From the NCBI GenBank assembly GCA_902561015.1, contig CACENB010000002.1:1-64000 (forward strand): DNA of 64,000 bases, written 5' to 3'. Every line of letters starts with the position of its first letter. Position 1 is the first letter of the stretch. Positions 46,146-54,324 of the stretch are shown here, one piece after another. Position numbers and translations under genes: made by a program. Under the pieces are notes generated by a model. It did not search any database. It saw only the letters and a list, made by a program, of their open reading frames with translations, and had not been told where the DNA came from. The DNA comes from an uncultured Pelagibacteraceae bacterium (GTDB lineage: Bacteria; Pseudomonadota; Alphaproteobacteria; Pelagibacterales; Pelagibacteraceae).

Positions 46146-46622
46146 ATGACACATAATAGTTCAATATTTACAGGGCCCAAAATTGCTTTATTTGAACCTG
46201 ATATACCCCAAAATACAGCAGCTATAATAAGAACTTGTGCTTGTCTTGGGGCAGAATTAGAAATTATAGAGCCATGTGGCTTCTTGTTAAATGATAAGAG
46301 ATTTAAAAGGGTTGTAATGGATTATATGGACAATAAAGAGATTAAGTTTTATCAAAGCTTCGATAGATTTTATAAAGATAAAAAGAATCATAGAATTGTA
46401 TTGATGACAACTAAGGCTTCTATTTCTTATACTAAATTTAAGTTTGAAAAGAATGATACTATTTTATTCGGGAGAGAAAGTGCTGGGGTACCTGAAAAAG
46501 TACACGGATTAATTAAAAACAAATTAAAGATACCTATGAAAAATAATAAAAGGTCGCTTAATATTTCATCATCTGTTGCTATTATTTTAGCTGAGAGCCT
46601 AAAACAAACAAATTTAATTTAA
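46146..46622 (+). CDS. trmL: tRNA (cytidine/uridine-34-2'-O)-methyltransferase TrmL
   Basis: This is a SPOUT-class enzyme that 2'-O-methylates the wobble base of certain leucine tRNAs. The 158 residues have the minimal SPOUT length and motifs: FEPDIPQNTAAIIRTCACLG at the N-terminus, LFGRESAGVPE, and RSLNISSSVAIILAE near the C-terminus, which form the knotted SAM site. It is divergent from petA and one base before hemF. The family is clear; TrmL is the single-domain member. Confidence 0.92.
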   Translation: MTHNSSIFTGPKIALFEPDIPQNTAAIIRTCACLGAELEIIEPCGFLLNDKRFKRVVMDYMDNKEIKFYQSFDRFYKDKKNHRIVLMTTKASISYTKFKFEKNDTILFGRESAGVPEKVHGLIKNKLKIPMKNNKRSLNISSSVAIILAESLKQTNLI

Positions 46623-46623
46623 T

Positions 46624-47451
46624 ATGGATTTAGACATTAGAAAAGATTTAGCAAGTAATTGGTTTAAAACTTTACAAGACTCAATATGTCATAGCATAAT
46701 TGAGCTGGAAAAAAATAAAATTAAATTTAAATCAACAACATGGAAAAGAAATCAAAAAAAAGATGAAGGTGGTGGTGAATATAGAATACTTAAAGATGGA
46801 AAAATATTTGACAAAGTAGGTGTAAATTTTTCAAAAGTTTATGGAAAATTTCCAAAACATTTTCAAAAACAAATTCCAGGAGCTGAGAAAAATCCAAATT
46901 TTTGGGCATCAGGTATTTCTGTAGTTATGCATATGAAAAACCCTCTAATTCCAGCGATGCACTTTAATACTAGGTATATTTGCACATCTCATGATTGGTT
47001 TGGTGGAGGTATGGATGTCACTCCATCCAAAAAAGATGAAAATGAGAAAAAGGAATTTCACAAAATATTAAAAAAGATGTGTAATCGTCATAACAAAAAA
47101 TATTATCCAAAATATAAAAAATGGTGTGACGAATATTTTTATTTACCTCACCGAAAAGAAGCAAGAGGTATTGGAGGAATTTTTTTTGATTACAAAAAAA
47201 ATGATTTTGAAAAAGATTTTAAATTTGTCAGGGAAGTCGGTACCACATTTGAATTAATATTTAAAAAAATTATCAAAAAAAAGTTAAAAAAAAAATGGAC
47301 TTTAAAAGATAAGGAAATGCAATATATAAAAAGAGGTAGGTATACAGAATTTAATTTGCTTTATGATAGAGGAACAAAATTTGGATTGCAAACAAGTGGA
47401 AATGTTGAGGGTATTTTAATGTCGTTACCGCCTATTGCAAAATGGAAATAA
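46624..47451 (+). CDS. hemF: Oxygen-dependent coproporphyrinogen III oxidase
   Basis: This haem-synthesis enzyme oxidatively decarboxylates coproporphyrinogen III using O2. The 275 residues show GGGEYRILKDGKIFDKVGVN, the active-site region HFNTRYICT, WFGGGMDVTPS and YLPHRKEARGIGGIFFDY. The end YTEFNLLYDRGTKFGLQTSG is also diagnostic. It is a little shorter than the 300-residue norm. Use of the aerobic enzyme fits a surface-ocean lifestyle. It is followed after one base by greA. Confidence 0.96.
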   Translation: MDLDIRKDLASNWFKTLQDSICHSIIELEKNKIKFKSTTWKRNQKKDEGGGEYRILKDGKIFDKVGVNFSKVYGKFPKHFQKQIPGAEKNPNFWASGISVVMHMKNPLIPAMHFNTRYICTSHDWFGGGMDVTPSKKDENEKKEFHKILKKMCNRHNKKYYPKYKKWCDEYFYLPHRKEARGIGGIFFDYKKNDFEKDFKFVREVGTTFELIFKKIIKKKLKKKWTLKDKEMQYIKRGRYTEFNLLYDRGTKFGLQTSGNVEGILMSLPPIAKWK

Positions 47452-47452
47452 A

Positions 47453-47929
47453 ATGGATAAAGAGCCAATCACTTTAAACGGTTTAAATAAACTTAAAGAG
47501 GAACTAATTTTTTTAAAAGAGAAAAAACGTCCTAAAATTGTTGCCGCAATTGCTGAAGCACGCTCACATGGAGATTTAAAAGAAAATGCTGAGTATCATG
47601 CTGCTAAAGAGGAACAATCTCATAATGAGGGGAGAATTACTGAAATTAATGACATAATTGCAAGAGCAAATGTCATTGATGTTACAAAATTAAATAATGA
47701 CGGCAAAGTTATTTTTGGATCAACAGTTTTTTTGGAAAATTTAGATACAGGTGAAAAAATAAATTATAAGATTGTTGGAAAGGATGAGGCAGATCTCAAA
47801 AATAAATTAATTTACTATCAATCACCAATAGGAAGAGGGCTTATTGGAAAAAATAAAAATGATCTAGTCGAAATTAGTACTCCTGCTGGTAAAAAAAACT
47901 TTGAAATTAAAGATGTTAAATATATTTAA
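47453..47929 (+). CDS. greA: Transcription elongation factor GreA
   Basis: GreA reactivates stalled RNA polymerase by stimulating transcript cleavage. The 158 residues consist of an N-terminal coiled coil with the tip acidic residues (GDLKENAEYHAAKEEQSHNE) and a C-terminal FKBP-like domain with SPIGRGLIGK. The ATG at 47453, right after the hemF stop, is chosen over an in-frame start 18 bases earlier because it gives the standard length. Its 3' end overlaps the CCA-adding gene by 4 bases. Confidence 0.96.
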   Translation: MDKEPITLNGLNKLKEELIFLKEKKRPKIVAAIAEARSHGDLKENAEYHAAKEEQSHNEGRITEINDIIARANVIDVTKLNNDGKVIFGSTVFLENLDTGEKINYKIVGKDEADLKNKLIYYQSPIGRGLIGKNKNDLVEISTPAGKKNFEIKDVKYI

Positions 47930-49200
47930 TTATTAATTATGTTTTCAATCTGTTGCTCTGATATTTGAAAATTATTTTCGATCCATTTACTCTCAATAAG
48001 TTTTAGTTTTTCTCCTAACATTTTTCCCTCTGGAATATCGTATTTTGACATTAAAAAATCTGCTTTAAACGGCATTGTAGGTAAAGATTTTATTTCAAAT
48101 TTGCTAATTAATGCCAATATATTGTTATCTAATTTGTTAGTTTTTAATATCCTATAATTTAGAATATCCAAGACTGTCTCTTTGCCTGAATGATAAAAGA
48201 TCAAATTTAAATTTTTTTCAGTAAAAGTTTTTGAAGTTATTTTTTTTTTATAAAAATCACTTAAATTTCTAATTCTTTTTTGGTCCTTTTTAGATAGATT
48301 AAATTTATAAATGAAATACTCCACATTATCAGTTTCATCGATAATTAATAATGAAATGATAAAAATAAAATCAACTTTAGAGAGCATATCCTTTAGATTA
48401 GTATTTAGCTTAGAAAAAATATTAAATTGTTTTAGTTGAGGAAAAACTGAGACTAAAATTTCTAAAATTATTTTATCTTTTGATAAACTTTCTAACACAT
48501 TTGGTTTGAGAATCTTTCTTAGTTCATCTATCAGTCTTTCTTTAGAAAGATTTGCGATGCCCATAAGATTCATTTTTAAAACTTTAACAATTTTAGGATC
48601 ATGTGGTTGTTTAGAATAATTTAAAAAAAATCGTAAATATCTTAATATTCTCAAGTAATCCTCTTTAATTCTTTTTTCTGGGTTACCAATAAAATTAATT
48701 TTACCCTTTTTAATATCCTCATAACCGTTGTATGGATCAAATAAGTTGCCCTCTTTATCTGAATAAATAGAATTGATGGTGAAATCTCTTCGCGAAGCGT
48801 CGGTTTTCCAATCTTTAGAAAATTTGACTTTTGCATGACGGCCATCAGTTAAAATATCTTCTCTTAAACTCGTAATTTCAAATTTACTATCCCCTATTAT
48901 TGCTGTTATTGTGCCATGATCTATTCCACTCTCATAGAATTCAACGTTGCTTTTTTTGAGTGCAGAACAAACCTCAGTTGGATCTATATTTGTTGCTAAA
49001 TCGATATCATCAAAATTTTCATTATTTATAACTTTTCTTATGCAACCACCAACATATCTAAGTTCACTTGTAGATGAATAAGAATTGATAATATTAAATA
49101 TTTGAGACACAGGGGTTTTTTTGGATATGTTCCTTATTTTCTTGCTTACGAGGTCTAGATTATTTCGTCTGAAAAAAAATTTGTCTATTAAACTTTTCAT
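47926..49200 (-). CDS. CCA tRNA nucleotidyltransferase / poly(A) polymerase family
   Basis: This class II nucleotidyltransferase of 424 residues is expected to add or repair the CCA end of tRNAs. The head domain begins with RYVGGCIRKVINN and the catalytic DDIDLATN. The conserved SLREDILTDGRHAKVKFSKDW and RRDFTINSIY follow, with the ribose/base-recognition block EDYLRILRYLRFFLN. The C-terminal helical part is divergent. It lies next to tRNA-Gln on the same strand. CCA-adding versus poly(A) activity cannot be separated by eye; CCA repair is the usual role in alphaproteobacteria. Confidence 0.9.
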   Translation of the reverse strand: MKSLIDKFFFRRNNLDLVSKKIRNISKKTPVSQIFNIINSYSSTSELRYVGGCIRKVINNENFDDIDLATNIDPTEVCSALKKSNVEFYESGIDHGTITAIIGDSKFEITSLREDILTDGRHAKVKFSKDWKTDASRRDFTINSIYSDKEGNLFDPYNGYEDIKKGKINFIGNPEKRIKEDYLRILRYLRFFLNYSKQPHDPKIVKVLKMNLMGIANLSKERLIDELRKILKPNVLESLSKDKIILEILVSVFPQLKQFNIFSKLNTNLKDMLSKVDFIFIISLLIIDETDNVEYFIYKFNLSKKDQKRIRNLSDFYKKKITSKTFTEKNLNLIFYHSGKETVLDILNYRILKTNKLDNNILALISKFEIKSLPTMPFKADFLMSKYDIPEGKMLGEKLKLIESKWIENNFQISEQQIENIINN

Positions 49201-49203
49201 ATT

Positions 49204-49277
49204 TGGCTGGGGCGCTAGGATTCGAACCTAGGATGCAGGTACCAAAAACCCGTGCCTTACCGCTTGGCTACGCCCCA
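49204..49277 (-). tRNA. tRNA-Gln (anticodon TTG)
   Basis: The minus strand folds into a complete cloverleaf of 74 bases. The acceptor stem TGGGGCG pairs with CGCCCCA. The anticodon stem CGGGT / ACCTG carries a 7-base loop TTTTGGT with anticodon TTG. The T arm is CCTAG-GTTCGAAT-CTAGG-like with the invariant GTTCGA. The discriminator G is followed by an encoded CCA. It is transcribed toward the CCA-adding enzyme gene, whose ATG is 4 bases after its end, and follows ispE's upstream region in opposite order. It should decode CAA and, by wobble, CAG. Confidence 0.95.
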
Positions 49278-49310
49278 ATATAAAATTGATATAACACAAA
49301 AAAATAAAAT

Positions 49311-50153
49311 TTATATAGTTTTTGAGCTTATACACCAATATTTTGTATAATCTTTATTAAATTGTCTAAGTGCTTTGTCGCATTTTTTTTTAGAATTATA
49401 ATAGGCAATAAAAGCCGATCCAGAGCCAGTCATTCTTACAAACTCAGGATTATACAAATTTGTTAAGTAAATTTTAATTTTTTTCAAAATCGGGTGTTTA
49501 ACCAAGACAATTTCCTCTAGGGAATTACTCATTTTTTTTAAAAAATTAAGATTAAACATTTTTTTTCGTGGAGTATTAAAGTTGGCAGTATCATACTTTC
49601 TTACATCTGCGTAAATAGCTTTTGTCGAGCAGCCAAAATTAGGTTTAACAACTAATGTGTATAATTTTATACAATTTTTGAATTTTTTAGTCTGGTTTTT
49701 AGAAGTTAAAACTTGATAATCATTAGTTAATCCTAAAATAACATCTGATCCTAAATATCTAGCTATTGAACGAATTTTTTCTTTGTCTAAAGAGAATATT
49801 TTTTCCTTAACAAAATAATTAAGAATACTGGCGGCATTCATTGAACCCCCTCCTAAGCCAGACTGTTGCGGTACATGCTTGACTATCTCGATATGAAATT
49901 TTTCTTGAAGTAATTTTTTTTTATCAAGTATTTTTAATAATTGAGTAACACTGTTTTTCGAGCCAATATTTTTAGAAAATTTGCCTCTAAATTTTACAAT
50001 ATGATTTTTTTTTTTAATTTTTCTTATGAGAATAAGATCATAGATATTTATGAAAGCGACTAGGCTTTCTATTTTATGGAGCTTTGACGATTTACCTACA
50101 ACATTTAGTGCTAAATTAATTTTAGCATATGACTTGATCTTCTTAAATTGCAT
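49311..50153 (-). CDS. ispE: 4-diphosphocytidyl-2-C-methyl-D-erythritol kinase
   Basis: This GHMP kinase is the fourth enzyme of the MEP isoprenoid pathway. Its product feeds the carotenoid genes seen at the right end. The 280 residues include KSYAKINLALNVVGK at the start, the ATP loop PQQSGLGGGSMNAASIL, the conserved Asp in GSDVILGL and the late MTGSGSAFIAYY. The gene lies 3 bases after the TPR protein gene on the same strand. The length is normal. Confidence 0.95.
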   Translation of the reverse strand: MQFKKIKSYAKINLALNVVGKSSKLHKIESLVAFINIYDLILIRKIKKKNHIVKFRGKFSKNIGSKNSVTQLLKILDKKKLLQEKFHIEIVKHVPQQSGLGGGSMNAASILNYFVKEKIFSLDKEKIRSIARYLGSDVILGLTNDYQVLTSKNQTKKFKNCIKLYTLVVKPNFGCSTKAIYADVRKYDTANFNTPRKKMFNLNFLKKMSNSLEEIVLVKHPILKKIKIYLTNLYNPEFVRMTGSGSAFIAYYNSKKKCDKALRQFNKDYTKYWCISSKTI

Positions 50154-50156
50154 TAA

Positions 50157-51845
50157 TTAAGATTTTTTTATACCTCTTATTAATTTAAGATTAATTTTAT
50201 CTTTCATATCTTTCTCTGCTTTTTTCATTTTAAGTACATTTTTCCAAAAATATCTTGCTTGTATTTTTTGGTCTAATTTCCATAAGATATCACCATAGTG
50301 ATCATTTACTATTGGATCTTCAGGCATCAACTCTACTGCTCTTTGCAAAAATTTTTCAGCTTTAGAATAATCCTCTATTAAATAATAAGCCCAACCAATT
50401 GAATCAATTATATATGGATCATTACTTTCTAACTCATAGGCTATTTTAAGCATATCTAATGCTTCATCTATTTTATAATCTCTCTCAAGCCATGAATATG
50501 CTAAGTAATTTAAAACGTAGGCATCATTTGGTTCTATATTTAAAGACATTAACAAATCTTTATCTGATTTCTCGTATTCACCGATTCTCTCATAGCTTCC
50601 GCCCCTTCTGTAAAGTATATCAGCTTTAACTATGTTATTATCGTTTAGATCCTCAATTACTTTTGAATAATATTTTATTGCATTTTCATAATCTTTAGAA
50701 CTTTTATAAAAGTTAGCTATATCAAAAATCATCTTATGATTATGTTTTTTAATTTTGTTGAATTCAGAGGTTATAAAAGCAACTGACCTTTTTTTGTTAT
50801 TATCTTCCTTGGCAATAATTTGTGCTTCTTTTTTAATACGAAACCAATAATAAATATTATCTACTTTATCAAATCCTTTTAAAATTTTTTTTGCTTTAAC
50901 AAAATCTTCATTAAAGTAATAATTTTCAGCTACTAAAGACAAATTATATATAAACTTTGGATTTAAATAATTTGAGAGATATAAATAAAAATTAGATTTT
51001 TCAAAATCGTCTTGAGATGAATAAAGATTAGAGACCAAAAATAAAAATTCACTAATTACGTGATTGTGATTTTTGCATGAAAATATATTAGTAAATTTTT
51101 CATATTTTCTATCCTCCACCCAGTTTTTAGATTGGGATATTAATAATTTAGAATTTATATAATCATATTCTGATAAAACATTATGAATAATAGAAAATCT
51201 CTCTTTTTCGATTAAATAACTGGTATAAAAAAACACGTATCTTGAGTAATCAGAGTCACTTTTATTAATTACCTCTAGAAAATAATTTTCAGTATTTTTG
51301 TCGTCTAAATAGCATTTTTGAAAAGCATCTGAAATTTTCGATAAATTTCCGTAACTTGTTCTGTTTTCAAAATAGTTTTTTTCTTTAAAAACATAGATGT
51401 ATTCTTTTAAAATATTAAGAATTGCCAACTTCAATTTTTCTTCATTGAAAAAATCTGTTACTCTATTTAGCTGATCGTAGGCATCATCAAAATTACCACG
51501 TTTTAAACTATCGATAATTAATAACAAATATGCATCAAAAAATTCTGTATTTTCTTTTTCTTTATTTAACCTAATAACATTGATCGCTTGAGAAACTTTA
51601 TTTTCTAATACTAAACTTGTTACATATCTTTTTAAATATGGATCATGCTGATTAATCAATATTTTTGATGAATTATAAAAATTCAATGCATCAGAATTTT
51701 TCTTATTTTCGAAAGCAACTATCCCAGAAAAATAATTTGATAAATTTCTTGGATTGAAATTATTGAAACTATTGCTTTTAGAATAAAGATGAGTCTGATA
51801 GAATAGTACAATTATTATTGCTGTTAAAACCTTTTTTAAATACAT
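50157..51845 (-). CDS. Exported tetratricopeptide-repeat protein
   Basis: This 562-residue protein has a signal peptide (about 1-22) and many TPR units. The clearest are near the C-terminus (VKADILYRRGGSYERIGEYE, YVLNYLAYSWLERD, DPYIIDSIGWAYYLIEDYSK and DPIVNDHYGDILWKL). The last set matches TPR proteins that sit before ispE in many alphaproteobacteria. It is probably periplasmic or outer-membrane associated and serves as a scaffold. No enzyme domain is seen. The gene start is close to the divergent uracil-DNA glycosylase gene (11 bases). Confidence 0.85.
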   Translation of the reverse strand: MYLKKVLTAIIIVLFYQTHLYSKSNSFNNFNPRNLSNYFSGIVAFENKKNSDALNFYNSSKILINQHDPYLKRYVTSLVLENKVSQAINVIRLNKEKENTEFFDAYLLLIIDSLKRGNFDDAYDQLNRVTDFFNEEKLKLAILNILKEYIYVFKEKNYFENRTSYGNLSKISDAFQKCYLDDKNTENYFLEVINKSDSDYSRYVFFYTSYLIEKERFSIIHNVLSEYDYINSKLLISQSKNWVEDRKYEKFTNIFSCKNHNHVISEFLFLVSNLYSSQDDFEKSNFYLYLSNYLNPKFIYNLSLVAENYYFNEDFVKAKKILKGFDKVDNIYYWFRIKKEAQIIAKEDNNKKRSVAFITSEFNKIKKHNHKMIFDIANFYKSSKDYENAIKYYSKVIEDLNDNNIVKADILYRRGGSYERIGEYEKSDKDLLMSLNIEPNDAYVLNYLAYSWLERDYKIDEALDMLKIAYELESNDPYIIDSIGWAYYLIEDYSKAEKFLQRAVELMPEDPIVNDHYGDILWKLDQKIQARYFWKNVLKMKKAEKDMKDKINLKLIRGIKKS

Positions 51846-51856
51846 TGGTATATTCT

Positions 51857-52576
51857 ATGTCTAAAAAACCCCTAAATCAAAATACTAAATTTACGCAAGA
51901 TTTCATTAAAACATTTGAGACAGATTTTATCTTCAATAATGAGCCACAAAATAGATATAAAGATTTAAAAAGTGATCTGATTAATTTAAACTCGCAAAAA
52001 AAACAAAAACTATCTAATCTTAAAAATCAAATAAATACAATTGAGGATTGCAATCTAAAGAAAGCTTCAAAAAATCTTTTATTTAGTAGAGGAAATATCA
52101 ATAGTTCTATTATGTTAATTGGCGATGCACCTGGTGAAGAAGAGGATGAGTCTGGGTTACTTTTTCAAGGTGATGTAGGAAAACTTTTAAAAAAGATGCT
52201 CTTAGCTATCAATGTATCGATGGATAATATTTATTTAACTTATTCAATAAACTATAAGACAACTGATGAAAGAAAACCTAATACTAGTGATATAAAAAGA
52301 TATTCTAAATTTTTGAAAGAACATATTTCAATAATTAATCCACAAATGTTAATTCTAATGGGTGGAACTGCGATGGAGGCTGTCACTGGGTTAAAGAGTA
52401 AAATTTCAGATGAAAGAGGGAAATGGAAAGAAATAATTATAGGAAGTAAAACAGTCCCCTTAATGATTAGTTACAGTCCATCATATTTAATTAGATTTCC
52501 GGAGAACAAGAAATATTCTTGGGAAGATTTAAAAATTATTAAGCAAAAAATTCAAGATCTAAATATAAAGTTTTAA
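51857..52576 (+). CDS. Family 4-like uracil-DNA glycosylase lacking the Fe-S cysteines
   Basis: The 239-residue protein has the UDG fold layout of families 4/5. Motif A is GDAPGEEEDESGLLFQGDVG (family 4 has GEAPG), the middle is PQMLILMGGTAMEAVTG, and the late block is SYSPSYLIRFPENKK. In the family four Cys hold a 4Fe-4S cluster and the last motif is HPS; here only one Cys exists in the whole protein and His is replaced by Ser. The ATG at 51857 is preferred over an upstream in-frame start inside the TPR gene. Activity may be altered or lost. Its last base overlaps the rnhB ATG. Confidence 0.78.
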   Translation: MSKKPLNQNTKFTQDFIKTFETDFIFNNEPQNRYKDLKSDLINLNSQKKQKLSNLKNQINTIEDCNLKKASKNLLFSRGNINSSIMLIGDAPGEEEDESGLLFQGDVGKLLKKMLLAINVSMDNIYLTYSINYKTTDERKPNTSDIKRYSKFLKEHISIINPQMLILMGGTAMEAVTGLKSKISDERGKWKEIIIGSKTVPLMISYSPSYLIRFPENKKYSWEDLKIIKQKIQDLNIKF

Positions 52577-53145
52577 TGAAATTAATTGCTGGAGTTGATG
52601 AGGTTGGACGTGGAAGTTTAGTGGGACCTGTATATGCAGCGGCTGTAGTTTTAAATCACTCGATAAACAAAAAACTATTAAAAGACTCTAAAAAGTTATC
52701 AAAAAAAAGAAGAGAAATTTTAGCTCAGTATATCAAAAAAAATTCTACATGGGCCATAGCAAAAGCATCGATCAGTGAGATTGAAAAAAAAAATATCTTA
52801 CAGGCTAGTTTGATGGCAATGAAAAGAGCAATACTTAAATTAAAAAAAAAACCCTCAATGATTTTTATTGATGGAAATAAATTACCAAAGATAGAAAACT
52901 ACAAACTTAAATCTGTAATCAAGGGAGATCAAAAAATACCATCAATTTCTGCTGCATCAATTATTGCAAAAGTGGCTCGTGATAATTTTATTTCAAAATT
53001 AGGTATCAAATATAAAAGTTACTCATGGGGAGAAAATTATGGGTATGGAACAAAAAAACATTTAAGAGCTATCAAAAAGTTTGGGACCACAGTTCATCAC
53101 AGAAAGACTTTTTCACCTTTAAATAAATTAAATACCTCAAAGTAA
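52576..53145 (+). CDS. rnhB: Ribonuclease HII
   Basis: This enzyme removes ribonucleotides from DNA and RNA primers. The 189 residues contain AGVDEVGRGSLVGPVYAAAV with the catalytic Asp-Glu pair, KDSKKLSKKRRE, FIDGNKLP with the third acid, and ISAASIIAKVARD. The ATG overlaps the UDG stop by one base and no other start is plausible. It is followed by a 108-base gap before ccrM. Length and motifs are standard. Confidence 0.96.
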   Translation: MKLIAGVDEVGRGSLVGPVYAAAVVLNHSINKKLLKDSKKLSKKRREILAQYIKKNSTWAIAKASISEIEKKNILQASLMAMKRAILKLKKKPSMIFIDGNKLPKIENYKLKSVIKGDQKIPSISAASIIAKVARDNFISKLGIKYKSYSWGENYGYGTKKHLRAIKKFGTTVHHRKTFSPLNKLNTSK

Positions 53146-53188
53146 TAAACACTAGATATAGGTATTTCTAAAATAAAATACACAAATT

Positions 53189-53237
53189 GAGTCTTCATAA
53201 TTCAATCATAGGTTGACCCAAGAATCTTTTTCGAGTC
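53189..53237 (+). promoter_or_regulatory. Cluster of three GANTC sites upstream of ccrM
   Basis: GAGTC (53189-53193), GAATC (53222-53226) and GAGTC (53233-53237) lie in the 108-base gap before the ccrM ATG, one every 15-35 bases. GANTC is the CcrM methylation target. In Caulobacter the ccrM promoter has GANTC sites whose methylation state regulates expression, so these may be an autoregulatory switch. In this AT-rich sequence such a density is clearly higher than expected by chance. Regulation is inference. Confidence 0.6.
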
Positions 53238-53253
53238 TAATTTATTTTTATAA

Positions 53254-54324
53254 ATGAACTCGATTTTCAAAAATAAATTAATTAATGGTGATAGCCTAAA
53301 GGAACTAAAGAAAATTCCAGATGAGACTTTTGATTTAATTTTTGCAGATCCGCCCTATAACTTACAATTAAAAAACAAACTTACAAGACCTGATAGAACA
53401 GAGGTTAATGCAGTAAATGATAAATGGGATCAATTTGAAAATTTTAAAAAGTATGATGACTTTACTTATTTGTGGTTGACTGAGTGCAAAAGGATTTTGA
53501 AAAAGAATGGAGCTATTTGGGTAATTGGTAGTTATCACAATATTTTTAGAGTTGGAACAACAATACAAAATTTAGGTTTTTGGATTTTAAATGATGTCAT
53601 TTGGAATAAAAAAAATCCTATGCCAAATTTTAGAGGAACACGTTTTACAAATGCTCATGAAACTTTAATTTGGGCTTCAAAATCTGAGAAATCAAAATAT
53701 ACTTTTAACTATCAATCTTTAAAATGTTTAAATGATGATATTCAAATGAGGTCTAATTGGGAATTACCAATTTGTAATGGTTCTGAAAGATTAAAAAAGA
53801 ACGGTAAAAAAGTACATTCTACGCAGAAACCTGAGGCTCTACTTCATAGAATTTTACTAGCAACTTCAAATAAAAATGATTTAATTTTAGATCCTTTTTT
53901 AGGGTCAGGAACAACAGCATCTGTTGCTAAAAAATTAGGAAGAAATTATTACGGAATTGAAAAAGAAAAAACTTATTTTAAAGCTGCTGAAAAAAGATTA
54001 AAAAAAACTAAACCTATAGAAGATAATTATTTAGATACCCTGCAGAATGGTAGATCTAAACCAAGAATACCATTTGGCTCTTTGGTTGAATTAGGAATAA
54101 TTAAACCAGGCGCCACAATTTTCGATAATAAAAAGAAAATTAGTGCAAAAATTATGGCTGATGGCAGTATCAAACACGCTAAAACTGAGGGCTCAATTCA
54201 TAAAGTAGCAGCTACAATTTTAGGTGCTGAAAGCTGTAATGGATGGACCTATTGGCATTATAACTTGAATGGAAACGCAGTTCCTATCGATCATTTGAGA
54301 CAAAGGTTGATCTCTAATATTTAG
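53254..54324 (+). CDS. ccrM: Cell-cycle DNA adenine methyltransferase CcrM (GANTC)
   Basis: This is a beta-class N6-adenine methyltransferase. The catalytic DPPYNL is near residue 31-36, target-recognition and conserved NWELPICNGSERLK regions follow, and the SAM motif DPFLGSGTTASVA is near 213. The C-terminal RAMA-type DNA-binding domain (about 275-356, with IKPGATIFDNKKK and AESCNGWTYWHY) is characteristic of alphaproteobacterial CcrM and separates it from phage-type enzymes. The 356 residues are full length. It controls replication-linked transcription in relatives. It overlaps the flavin monooxygenase gene by 4 bases at its 3' end. Confidence 0.96.
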   Translation: MNSIFKNKLINGDSLKELKKIPDETFDLIFADPPYNLQLKNKLTRPDRTEVNAVNDKWDQFENFKKYDDFTYLWLTECKRILKKNGAIWVIGSYHNIFRVGTTIQNLGFWILNDVIWNKKNPMPNFRGTRFTNAHETLIWASKSEKSKYTFNYQSLKCLNDDIQMRSNWELPICNGSERLKKNGKKVHSTQKPEALLHRILLATSNKNDLILDPFLGSGTTASVAKKLGRNYYGIEKEKTYFKAAEKRLKKTKPIEDNYLDTLQNGRSKPRIPFGSLVELGIIKPGATIFDNKKKISAKIMADGSIKHAKTEGSIHKVAATILGAESCNGWTYWHYNLNGNAVPIDHLRQRLISNI

